Source: Eutypa lata | Lineage: Eukaryota > Ascomycota > Sordariomycetes > Xylariales > Diatrypaceae | DNA: 64,000 nucleotides | Reading direction: 5' to 3' | Assembly (NCBI GenBank): GCA_022661535.1 | Contig: JAKULF010000003.1 | Location: 1 to 64,000 of the forward strand | Part shown: piece by piece, positions 22,601 to 31,458 of the stretch | How the letters are laid out: every line of letters starts with the position of its first letter | How positions within the stretch are numbered: position 1 is the stretch's first letter | Program-made: the position numbers and the translations under genes | Notes under the pieces: generated by a model | What the model saw: the letters and a program-made list of their open reading frames with translations, nothing else | Database searches by the model: none | What the model was told of the DNA's origin: nothing

Positions 22601-24545
22601 CCTGCTTCTCAATCTGACAGACCCTCTGCAGTCCATCAGTGGTATATCGTGTTTTCGAGCCCTTTACATCCGTCACTGTCAGGATGTACCCGGCTGCTCC
22701 GTCTACAGGTGCGTACTGATGCTTGCGCGAGCTTGCATAGGAGGTGCCTGGAGATACCGTTGCGCTGACCTGTCGACCGATCTGGTCATACTCGAACTGA
22801 GACTGGATTCCTGCCTCGTCAATATGGGTGGTAAATAATTTCCGATTCATTGAGTATCCTGTTTGCTCCGTGACCTGCAATTTATCGAAGCTTTGTATCT
22901 GCTCGATTTGTGTCATACGGATAGTATCCGGATACTGATAGCTCCAGCTCTGAACCAAGGGGTACTTGTCGAACAACTTGGTCATTTGCTGCTCGAGACG
23001 CCCGTGATTCCTTTCGTTCGGCTTGTTAACATATGTCCGGTCAATGCTTGAAACAGGCTGATTGTCCTGGAAGGCTTGTGATTGCTGGGCCAGCACAAAA
23101 GAGGTTACCGGTGCCCCAGTGGCTGTGGGTATGTCCCCATACGTATGGCGTGTAATTCGCACGGGGGCTGTATCGGGTTTCTTAGGCGGCGTAATCGTCT
23201 CCTCTTTCAAATATCGTTGAAAGCCATGGGGATCAGCTGGGCACCTGCCCTCCTCTCCGGCAGGCGGATAGTAGACACGATCTGTTTGTACACCACCTGT
23301 CTGGATGTCCATGGTAGGATTCCCCCATTCGTCAAAGCTGTGTTGGGTCAATTCATCCCGAGTAGACTCCGGCAATGCCGTAGAGTCGCTGTACGTGGTC
23401 TGAACGCTCTTTGGCAGTTGGAATTGGGCGGGCTGGTTCGCTAAAGCCGTGTTTGGTTGGGCATAATAAGTGATAGACTGTGTGATCTGTTTTCCGTCAA
23501 GCTCTTGCTGTGTCTTGACGATCAGATGGAACTTGTTGTAGGTATTGGTTGTCTTTTGGCCGCCGTCGATGGAAACTGTCGATGTGTATTGGTAGGTGTC
23601 TGTCACACGGTACAGATTGTCCTCATTATACTTCCACTTGTCGACAGTGCCGTAGCCGAGAAAATTATTGCTTGAGTAGCTGTATAGTGTTCTAATCGTG
23701 GGCTGATTGCCAGGGTCTACCGTGTGCTCAATGGCATAGGGGATGTACTCGTAAGGACCACCACTTGGCAGCTTGTGACCCTGTGCTTTGTATAGGATCT
23801 TCTCCTGGAGACCAGTGGGCGTTCGAACGTTGGAAATGCAGGTGATTGTGCCATAGGTCTCGTAGGTGAATTTCCACTTCGGGTTATCCTCTAGGGGCAT
23901 CCAGAACTCCGCCAACCGGTCGTTTTGTCGGACAATGGTAAACGTGGCAGTCTCGGTAGTTCCTGGAGAATGAACGATCTCGACGTGCGGATCCCGATAA
24001 TTGATCCGCAACAGAATTTCCTCCCCCTCTTGTATCGTGCTCAACCGTGGCTGACCCTTATAGGCTGTCCAGGTCAGCGTCAGTGAGCGTCCGTTGGCCG
24101 CGTACAGAGCGACCGGGACGCTAGTGTTGTAGACATTGTGGGCATTAGATAAGATCTCAATTCCACCATCTTTGTGAATAATCTCAAAGTTTGAGTCCTT
24201 TTGCTGAAACTTGAAACTTTGAAGCTTTTGATCCTCGACGCGTAGATCACCCCCAGTCTCAGTGATCTGGTAGTGCTCGCCCGTGGAAGTGAAAAGGCTG
24301 CGAGGTGCAATATGCTGATACTGTGAAAGATTCAACGACCATCCGGTGCCGAAGCCGACATCCTCTACGTTCAAGGGGCTGAAATTCAGAGACAGGTGGA
24401 ATGGGACGCAGTTGCGCGCTTTTGCTGGAGATTCGTACAGAGCGATGGAAGAGGTGTATTGCCCAGTGCGAGCGTCGACACCTTCTTGAACGAAACTGGC
24501 AAAGTTGAATCCTTGGGAATAGATGGAGTTTTGATCCGATGACAT
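19671..24545 (-). CDS. RHS/YD-repeat polymorphic toxin-like protein (Tc toxin C-type), RelE-like C-terminal tip
   Basis: An intronless frame of 1624 residues from the first ATG (24545); the open frame upstream to 24629 lacks an ATG. The N terminus has GFNFASFVQEGVDARTGQYT, typical of RHS shells. Many YD repeats follow (YDNYGRIQQLTQG, YDGWGHVSKVTDSNG), then the RHS-associated core (GWNGQWRDPVTGWYHLGNGY, NPYAYCLGDPINRLDPSGHF, around residues 1290-1350), where such proteins self-cleave. After the core come a glycine/alanine-rich hydrophobic segment (about 1358-1405), a charged helical stretch, and a final ~60-residue segment (QYEIRLGGKDRVTFTLD, ITILQVGGH) with the strand pattern of the RelE/ParE toxin fold. 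RHS shells encapsulate a C-terminal effector in bacterial polymorphic toxins and Tc toxins. The fold call for the tip is inference. No signal peptide is evident. Transfer from bacteria is likely. Confidence 0.93.
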   Translation of the reverse strand: MSSDQNSIYSQGFNFASFVQEGVDARTGQYTSSIALYESPAKARNCVPFHLSLNFSPLNVEDVGFGTGWSLNLSQYQHIAPRSLFTSTGEHYQITETGGDLRVEDQKLQSFKFQQKDSNFEIIHKDGGIEILSNAHNVYNTSVPVALYAANGRSLTLTWTAYKGQPRLSTIQEGEEILLRINYRDPHVEIVHSPGTTETATFTIVRQNDRLAEFWMPLEDNPKWKFTYETYGTITCISNVRTPTGLQEKILYKAQGHKLPSGGPYEYIPYAIEHTVDPGNQPTIRTLYSYSSNNFLGYGTVDKWKYNEDNLYRVTDTYQYTSTVSIDGGQKTTNTYNKFHLIVKTQQELDGKQITQSITYYAQPNTALANQPAQFQLPKSVQTTYSDSTALPESTRDELTQHSFDEWGNPTMDIQTGGVQTDRVYYPPAGEEGRCPADPHGFQRYLKEETITPPKKPDTAPVRITRHTYGDIPTATGAPVTSFVLAQQSQAFQDNQPVSSIDRTYVNKPNERNHGRLEQQMTKLFDKYPLVQSWSYQYPDTIRMTQIEQIQSFDKLQVTEQTGYSMNRKLFTTHIDEAGIQSQFEYDQIGRQVSATVSPGTSYASSRKHQYAPVDGAAGYILTVTDVKGSKTRYTTDGLQRVCQIEKQDDDGKWDANGSYTGTFRVVHQRNYNALGQCSQTIDIDWLRVTGKDEPKKQTSTHDYQYDGWGHVSKVTDSNGVVTSALADPISQTYTEGIKDQGNMRTKYEAQDVLTQTALLKSDGTLYSTIDYSNDGLGRKAQEKDSLGAITRYSYDWFDRVNQTTFPDSRISKTQYADHSTAALPKSVQIQNITLGEQSADGLDRVKSQKVGSRTTLLTYDGISPKPSDVTTPKKGQAHMTYDASLDYALTAITTSDNPQSYEYDHTTADTLKGKNSYYTEGMTYLPSGRLASESIHLGQSTTLSTKYTYSMNGKLQLYSDVHGQNQVLEYDNYGRIQQLTQGLLTVTLGYDSASSRLSQSSVLDTQKRLALITNITYDDFGREVGRTITQGSTLLYTLIQSFDTGSRVTNRELKDGDEGLLRQEKFQYDNMDRLIDYQCQGSQIPVDKGGRQLKQQQYSFNSLGILNRILTKFQDGSTNTASYTYSDTDPGQLIRITNTHPNEPGTIDLDYDANGYLIRDEKGRVLEYDTMGCLETVLDSEQEVLSQYHYDSRGRLVCQAVPNKPDYYLHYRADSLVAVTHGNTQISYISDGQEYWGQILKETGRDAITQLWASDAHKSILAWLDTDQSPQLHTQSYTPYGFCATTPAVGWNGQWRDPVTGWYHLGNGYRVYNPVLMCFHSPDAWSPFVSGEINPYAYCLGDPINRLDPSGHFSIFGWQITWRNFAQAIVGLALSVLAGIFTDGASLAIQVGADIATGAVAGVTTGAAYDAAVSNKGPTWESAGSDFLFSAIGSVVGQGVSVGAKQVAQSFRETLGQLLEGAEKLRNAGGKPPIFPRELMPMVSVERLEGRLKQFELFRRNNRFTPQSYARYMREVEELRATIRDIRQRESTRWTWDDTRVGSSYKNLRETQINKYREFRFQVKQRFYSPMEAADLIGDSKYTKFGSTSSNQYEIRLGGKDRVTFTLDTTRRKITILQVGGHT

Positions 24546-24680
24546 GATTGGTGAAAATGAAATTTTTCTTTTTTGATTTGTTCGTTTTTCTTTCGTAATA
24601 TTTGGAACTAATTCAAGGTGATCTTTCAAGACAAGAGAAGGTGGTGATAGATACTCCCAACAAGAGGGATACGCCCCCTT

Positions 24681-24690
24681 TTTTATATAA
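24681..24690 (-). promoter_or_regulatory. Putative TATA box of the RHS gene
   Basis: On the minus strand this reads ttatataaaa followed by a G-rich stretch (ggggg). It lies about 135 bases upstream of the ATG at 24545, which would give a leader of roughly 100 bases. It supports the gene being a transcribed eukaryotic unit. Confidence 0.45.
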
Positions 24691-24844
24691 GTAACATTTT
24701 GAAGAATCTCGTAATCAAGACAGCAATACTTTCAATCTATAAGGAGAATACTAGAATTAGTATTACTCAGTTATAAGGTACCGAGGTAACTAGCTCATTC
24801 CAATATAATCTTTGTAATTTCATTCCTATTTTGAAACTAAACGT

Positions 24845-25335
24845 TCAATGTGTCATCAGAACTACGTTGTAAGAGCTATTGTGGTTTGTTCTAGTGAATA
24901 GCACCACGGCATTGATGACACGGGATAACTCAATGACGCTATCGTATGTGTCTTCGGCCTTGGCACTCCCAGCGGTGAACTCTATTATCACCCCGTCGGT
25001 CGCATGAAGACTTTCAGCATCAAAACTAACGACTACCTCAGCCATGATCATAACAGCGATGACATGATAGGAGATTGCATGATTGATATTCCATGCACTA
25101 TGTCATAGTACAAGCCCACGCAAGGGCTCTTCATGTATGATTCAGGGCTCAAGAGAGGCATCCGGTCAGAGTCCAGCAGTTTGTTTATCCGCTCTCTGCA
25201 TGATTCATCACCGCCGCACCGGTGGGTTATATCATATACAAAACAAGTAATAAAAGAGAAGATTAAATCGACACTAGCCAGCTGAGATTGAAGCCAACGC
25301 TTTCCAAAGGGCAGACCGTTGCAGATTTGAGTCAC
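24845..25335 (-). other. Two overlapping unassigned frames upstream of the RHS gene
   Basis: Frame 25335-25048 (no ATG start) and frame 25051-24845 (ATG) overlap by four bases and could be one protein split by a frameshift. The first holds a CGGDESCRERINKLLD stretch and a hydrophobic patch; the second has GVIIEFTAGSAKAEDTYDSV. No family recognised. A possible 3' splice site lies just before 25335 (ctatatgatag), so the first part may be an internal exon. Confidence 0.25.
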
Positions 25336-25815
25336 AGTCTCCTATCATATAGTTATGGGGATTAAATGAACTGTTGCGGTGTAAAACATTTCATGTAGTC
25401 ATCATTCGTATATGCATGGTTGGCCTTCGGGTTACATTTGGTTGATTCGGAATTTCGAGCCGCAGCCGGCATCCAACATCGCTGACCGGTCAGCGTAGCA
25501 CAATATGTGAGGGGAACGCTTTCGGTCTTTGGTCTTCACGCACCTCAACAGCAGCTGAAAAACGATCGATCCCAATTATGCGATGGATCGAACTGTATCA
25601 TACAAGCTGGAAACTTACATTCGTGTGAAGTTGTGAAGTCCTCAATTTCCGTGTCGTTCTTGTGCAAGAGTGATCTATAAATTACTCCTACTAAGTCACT
25701 GTATTCACGAAAAAGAATTTCTTCAGCATTAACAGCTTTTAAACTTCACATATAACCCCATTCGAAAGCCCCTTTAAACAATCAAAAACTACTTGTATCC
25801 TATCTCGTCATCGCC

Positions 25816-26076
25816 ATGAAGTTCTTTCCAGAGATCCTGCTCCTTGCTTCCGCCGTGTATGCCTGCGGAGACAATACATACAGATGCAAGAACCCCGATG
25901 CCTCTGTCGGTGACGATTGGTCTGTGACCGAAAAGATATGCAGGGAGTTGAACGAGGATACCTGCTACTGTTGGCACTGGGCCGAGTACTACTGCGATCC
26001 TTCCGGCGAAAATATCGACAAGTTCAAGCAGATGTGTGAGGCTCATGCCGAGAACTGGTACTGGACTGAGTGCTAA
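25816..26076 (+). CDS. Small secreted cysteine-rich protein (effector-like)
   Basis: 86 residues with a clear signal peptide (MKFFPEILLLASAVYA) and eight cysteines at 17, 24, 42, 50, 52, 60, 74 and 86, enough for four disulfides; the last residue is Cys. Acidic and rich in Trp/Tyr (CYCWHWAEYYC). This is the standard profile of fungal small secreted effectors or antimicrobial peptides, though no named family is recognised. Directly after the stop a GTAAGA...TTCCAG interval (26082-26153) looks like an intron in the 3' UTR. It stands alone in a gene-poor accessory zone. Confidence 0.8.
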   Translation: MKFFPEILLLASAVYACGDNTYRCKNPDASVGDDWSVTEKICRELNEDTCYCWHWAEYYCDPSGENIDKFKQMCEAHAENWYWTEC

Positions 26077-26081
26077 ACAAG

Positions 26082-26153
26082 GTAAGATCAGCTTTGAGAT
26101 TATTAGGATTGGATGGTCTTTCAATAGTACGTACTTATTGACATATTTTCCAG
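26082..26153 (+). other. Probable 3'-UTR intron of the cysteine-rich gene
   Basis: Begins gtaagat six bases after the TAA and ends tattttccag, with a gtacttattgacat branch-like region. Its length (72 nt) fits the introns seen elsewhere in the window. Confidence 0.5.
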
Positions 26154-27036
26154 GTCGTGCAAGTTTGAACTGCATTGCTTGCTACTGAGAAGATAGAGTG
26201 GCTCCATCAATCCTTGTTTGCTTATCACTGGCTCAACTTTGAGTTCAAGTAGGGATTCGATAGGTACAAGGATATATAAACAAATGAAGGACGGGGTTCT
26301 GATTTGATTTTAATTTCACCTGAACGCTTTGCTAAGTTTTTGCAAAACTATGGCCGCGATCTGTTACAAAGAGCTACTTTAAAACAATAACATTCGTTCT
26401 TTACACAACTCTATCAATAGTCAAGATGTGATATGATTTAAGTTTATAAGTTTCCATGTCGACCTTATTCAACTAGAACGTAACTTTGCAATTGTATCCT
26501 CCCTTCCTCCCTCTCTCTTCATTGTCTCTTTATTTTCTACTTCGTTTAGTAACCTTAGGAGTCAAACCTTCCCCCGGATCATATAGACCATGACGGGCTT
26601 ACTTAGTAGGATGTAGCGATTTCTCACCTCAGCTCTCTAGACGGTGTATAATTACCTTGATATTTCGAGTGAAACAGATTGTACATTATATTACTAACCA
26701 ATAGACTTTGGAACTAAAAACTGAAATAGTCACCGACATCTCAGTCCAAGTGTGCATTAGTCGGAGATTGCCTCGTCCTCGTTGGTGTACGTCTTTCACC
26801 GAAGGAAATCGTATGTTTGAGCTGTATATTCTGCCTCTGCAGGGCCTACAACTGCCAAGTTCAACCCTTGTAGCTGACTAAAACGTAATCACGACAATTT
26901 CTCTACAGCTTCTCTACAGACTAGCATACCAACCAAGTGCCAAACATATGCCTTTGCTGTATATTCAAATGGTCTAAGAGTGAAGGATAGTTCCAACCTA
27001 GAACAAGGTAAAGTAACTAAACAAGTCTGAGTTCCA
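26154..27036. other. Intergenic, no supported gene
   Basis: No coding signal on either strand; AT-biased sequence. Confidence 0.5.
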
Positions 27037-27393
27037 TCACCACTTGCAGAAATTGACGTTTAGCACCACACCCTGAGCTGCCCAGCTGCCCCCATCCCAC
27101 CCCTCGTGACATAAGTCTACAATCTCCTTAAAAGCCGCCTCACAGGCCTCTTGGGATGAGAATTTGGACACCTTTCCAAAGTTTGCCAAATTTCCATTCG
27201 AATCATTCCAGTCTTCCCAGTCCCCATTCAGTTTGTCCCAGTATTTCCCGCAGTAACCTGCCCCGGCGAAGGATACCTGCTCCTTGTCGACACAGTCCAC
27301 CTTGTGGTTGCCTTGAACATGGTTGTAGCATATGTTAGCCAAGGCGGCCGATGTCAGGGAAAGGATGCGAGTGGTTTCTTGGGCGAGCTGCAT
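27037..27393 (-). CDS. Small secreted cysteine-containing protein
   Basis: 118 residues from the ATG at 27393. The open frame extends further upstream, but that sequence contains a branch site (gtactaactcac) and an acceptor (cacgcag) just before the ATG, so an intron with donor GTAGGT near 27468 probably lies in the 5' UTR. The N terminus (TRILSLTSAALA) resembles a weak signal peptide. Six cysteines are spaced across the mature part (CYNH, VDCVD, GYCGKYW, EACEAA, DLCHEGW, NFCKW). The family is not recognised; it resembles secreted proteins of plant-associated fungi. Confidence 0.7.
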   Translation of the reverse strand: MQLAQETTRILSLTSAALANICYNHVQGNHKVDCVDKEQVSFAGAGYCGKYWDKLNGDWEDWNDSNGNLANFGKVSKFSSQEACEAAFKEIVDLCHEGWDGGSWAAQGVVLNVNFCKW

Positions 27394-27469
27394 GTTGGGC
27401 AGACTGCGTGAGGCGTGAGTTAGTACACCCTTCAATCAGCCACGCGTAGACGGGGGGGACTACCTACTT

Positions 27470-29083
27470 TGGCTTCAAGTGTGCAAAATAATGGTAATCG
27501 CTTTAAGGAATGATGAGGATGGAACGAGTCTGACTCCTAATGAATTTTTGAGGTTTAACGGCGAGGTCTGATGCTTTATACTAGATCCAACTAGACTGAA
27601 AGTTGTAATACTATATGCAGACTACCGAGTAAAGATGTGACCAAGGTATGCGTGCAGTTCGTATGCAAGGGTATGACTAAATTTCCATAATCTTACATGG
27701 TCATTGTGAGAGTCAGATAGAGAGATATTAGGTACATATGTTGCTCCATTTCCATTTGATATGTAGCTTTGTGTCGTAACCCACATACGAGACACACTTC
27801 ATCCATTCCCTTAATACCATATACCCCCTTCTCTTTCTATTTTGCTTCATCTTCAAAGCTTCAAAGATAGACATACATCACTCATCAGAGACATTCCTTG
27901 GGATAGACCCTCTGGCCCATTCCATTTTGCCTTGATGTATTCACGTGTTTTTGCCAGTTATCGCCGCAGGTTAATTATGCCTTGTGTATCTCGGGGTTAC
28001 CAGACCGTCAAATGTATGTCTCTGAGTGGAGCTGAAAAGTCGATGATCTATTAACAAAACGAGCTCAGATTAGCTCGGCGCTGAAGAGTTGATAATTAAC
28101 CACTTTAGATGCAGGAATGTCGCTCGGAAGGTGACGTGACAAGTCGCTTTTCAACTCGCAGTGTTGACCGCCAAATTGATGCATCTTAGACGCAGAGGTA
28201 AACTTATGAAGTTTCTTTAAGTGTGGAGTATAGTTTGAGGTTCGGCTGAGCCCGAGCCAACGATCTTGGAACTTGCATATTACTATATGCTGAGATAGCA
28301 CCTTATAGTATATAATTTCAAGAAGCTGGAGGAAGAGGTGAGCTGAAAGAGCCCCACGTGTAGCGTAACATCGATCCTTTTCGTTCAAGGGATTAATCAA
28401 GCTCGGGATCCGTTCCGTATTATGTCAGATGCATAACATCTATATGCCATAAGCAGAAATGAAACACCCCCTCAGCTTCTCAACGGCATTTATTGGAAGA
28501 GGATCTTTCCTTTGAAAGGGTCGACTTCTGCCCCGCGGAGATCCAGGTTTCGATATCTGGATCATCGTGTTCATGGCGTCCCCCCTACACATTACCCGGT
28601 CTCACTCCCAGCCATAAGGAGCCCCATGGCTTTAACGGTCGCTGAGGTCTCGCGCCACTTCTTGGCCTTGGCACTAAGTAAAAGGGGAGAAGTATTACGT
28701 AATTTCAATCACTAAGGGATGAAGTTATAAAGTGGAAGGTGTAGCTGTAAGCTGGGCCCTGGGCATGACATCAAACCGGTCGCTAGTTTCATGCAAGATC
28801 CACTGCTAGAACTCGCAAATATAGAGGTTGCGGAACCCGGTGTGATTTTCGCCTGCAGAGATACATCTACAACGGTTAGAAGTACTACCTCTACGTCACG
28901 CGGATTCTCTGGGGAGGGCTCTGTGGTGCAAACAAGCCCGCACCGGTGATACTCAGCATCCCGTCATCCTAAATATGCGTCTTGTGCGAGAAAGCGCTCG
29001 CGGGCCATGACGACGTGCAAACAAGAGTCCCAAATCCCCTTCCTCGGAGATGGTGATATCCTCACAACGTAGACGACGCGACT
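27470..29083. other. Intergenic, no supported gene
   Basis: About 1.6 kb. A 111-residue frame at 28065-28400 (-) has no recognisable features and sits in AT-biased sequence. Confidence 0.45.
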
Positions 29084-29584
29084 GTGCCAGTGCCGTCCGC
29101 GGGCGTATACCCGCCGTGTTCCGTGAGACCGAGGTGTATGTATGTACAGACCTGCATCATGGCGCTGCACGTGCGGCTGTCATCCGTAGACTTGGAACCC
29201 GCGAGCAAACGGCTCGGTGTGATGGTAGGTGTGGTGTGCCGAGGTATTCTCCGTTCAGACGACACCGGAGCAGTGCTGCATACGCGCGTGATGCGCGAGG
29301 CGATCGAGCGCATCGGTAACAGTCCGCTGCACAACGATCAGAGGAGTTACTTGACCGTCATATCGAGCTCGGCGACCGTTGGGCACTTCGGAGTATACAT
29401 TGTGCACTTGAGCGCGGCTAAGGCAGGTGCAGGGGGTACGAAGCAAGGGGCTGGGAAGCCGGTAAAGGTGCATGAGACATCGTTGAACCTGGCCCCGGTG
29501 GTGACGTATTGGCATATTCTGGGAAAGGATGCGGCAGGCAACTATTGGGTTATGATGAAACCTAGAGGGCTGGAGCGGTCATAA
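29084..29584 (+). CDS. Hypothetical protein in a CpG-rich island
   Basis: A frame of up to 166 codons opens without ATG; real ATGs lie at 29138 and 29159, giving 148 or 141 residues. Codons in 29280-29420 mostly end in G or C, unlike the surrounding AT-biased DNA, which favours this frame, and segments such as YLTVISSSATVGHFGVYIV look protein-like. Competing frames on the minus strand (29347-29541, 29062-29334) also read well. No family recognised; it may be an old broken gene. Confidence 0.3.
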   Translation: MPVPSAGVYPPCSVRPRCMYVQTCIMALHVRLSSVDLEPASKRLGVMVGVVCRGILRSDDTGAVLHTRVMREAIERIGNSPLHNDQRSYLTVISSSATVGHFGVYIVHLSAAKAGAGGTKQGAGKPVKVHETSLNLAPVVTYWHILGKDAAGNYWVMMKPRGLERS

Positions 29585-31458
29585 TGGAGATGTAAATGTG
29601 TGGGATTTACGAAGGGTTTCAATAGGCCATACATAACCAGTAACAGGAGGTTCCTGGGTGCATATTGGTATTTGACAAGTACACACACACCCACATACTC
29701 TGTATTACATATTTAAGGCGAAACGGCATATAATAGTGCTGGTTGGGTCTAGGGGCCAAGATGGTGGGAGCTGACGGAATGTAAAGGATACGCTTCTGCC
29801 TTTAGACGTACTATGTATATGTCTCTCGTTTGATCTGTCCATTTAAGGCGGTGTTGTGCTACTGCACGCATGTTGGCACTAGACGTCCAACAGGATGGTG
29901 GATTTATCGTAATCAGTACCAGCCTCGGGCATATTGCATGTACCTGACTATTACTGAGCCTTATCTGCATCGGCTAACACGACGCGTCTTCTGCAGGGCT
30001 CAAGGAACGCTATTTATGTAGGATCGGGAGGCAGTTAGTCAAGGCGTTACTAGCCTTTTAGCACGCAGATACGTATGTGGCTATGAAGATGCATACTACT
30101 AGTAGTTCAAGTCTTTGGCTTTGAAATGTTTTTAATCTTTCACGTGCACCTATAATGAGTTAACATATCAATGTAAGCTGTCCGTTAAGTACCTTAGGGT
30201 GTATTTTAACCGTAATAAGTTGATACAAATTTCGGTCCAGGGAGTATTATTTTCACCAAAGGTTATGGTGGCGCCGAGGCAAATTTGCAGCAGTAAAATC
30301 AAAGTCAGAACTTACCTCTAAGTCCCCGCCGAGCAACGTCCTCCTCACCCCTTGTACCTTCTTCTTTTATCCCTCTAGCACCTACCTAAACAGCACGTTA
30401 ACTCGACAGAGAACATCCCATCAGCTTGTAATAGAATCATAATGCGTTGATCAAAACGGAGAGTGAGCTCAGACCTGAAGTATGAATTCCGTTAGCCGAG
30501 ACTCAAAGCTATCACGAAATATCATGGGAGAAAAAGGAGAGGGTATTTGCTTGGAGCAAGACATGCTATAGTCTTGAAGGAGATGTGTAATGGTAGACGT
30601 TTCAGACTCAGCTGTACCCTGCTAGCGAAGATCCCTAGCAATGGTTCGAATCGCAGCCTCTTCGTTCTGCTGCCGCGACCTGTATGGTGACTCATTGGTA
30701 GTACATTGGCTTCGATTCATGTCGTCATACGAGTCTCGTCGCTCTTGGTTAGATTGGTCCTTCTCCTCGTGTTTTAGCCTAGCTTTCTCGTGAACAAATT
30801 GGCAGCCCAGAAGCTGTAGGTGTTGCAAGGTCCAGTGAGGCGGGAGGACGTAGAGACGATCTCCGCATCTACCCCTTAATCGAGGTTCTGGCAGTTGGAG
30901 AGCGGTGGGGGGTGCTGACCATAACAGCGCGTGCGAATCGGGGGAGAGAACAGGACGTTTCAATCGAGTATTTGGAAAAAGATCATGTTCAGCCGACCGC
31001 TTCGACTTGCGCTCCAGCTCCGTCTCCGGCTCTTGTAAGGTAAGCTACGGAGTAAACGTTGAGTGGTTTCAAGGGAAAATAGGTCAACACTCCGGGATAA
31101 AGATTTCCTTTACGACATTATTTTGTACTTCAGCATTGTCCCAGGGATATTGTCACGGCACAGATATGAGGCGGTTCATCTATGACTACCCACGATAAGA
31201 TAAATATATTAGACTAGAAAGGAAAAGAAATCGAGGTGAGGGGGTTCCATGACGAAAGGATTATAGGGCAAAAGTGAATGCCCTGTCATAGCAGTCACTC
31301 CTTGGAAATCCACCTTATCTCCAAGGTGCTATCTACCTCTCATCCTACCTCTCATCCTTCCTCTTATACATACAGGGCTGTCAGGCACCTGCCGTGACAG
31401 ATATCCAGGGTTACTTGGCATAAAAAGCTTTCAAGCCTCTTGAGCTGGCATAAGTATT
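29585..31458. other. Intergenic, no confident gene
   Basis: About 1.9 kb. A minus-strand frame at 30622-30963 lacks an ATG. A ggttcgaatc element at 30643 resembles a tRNA B box but no tRNA fold surrounds it. A short cacacacaccc run lies near 29680. Confidence 0.45.

Noticed and set aside
30643..30652. tRNA B-box-like ggttcgaatc
   Set aside because: No A box, acceptor stem or cloverleaf can be formed around it on either strand.
30622..30963. 113-codon minus-strand frame
   Set aside because: It has no ATG start, no recognised motif and no splice-supported upstream exon.
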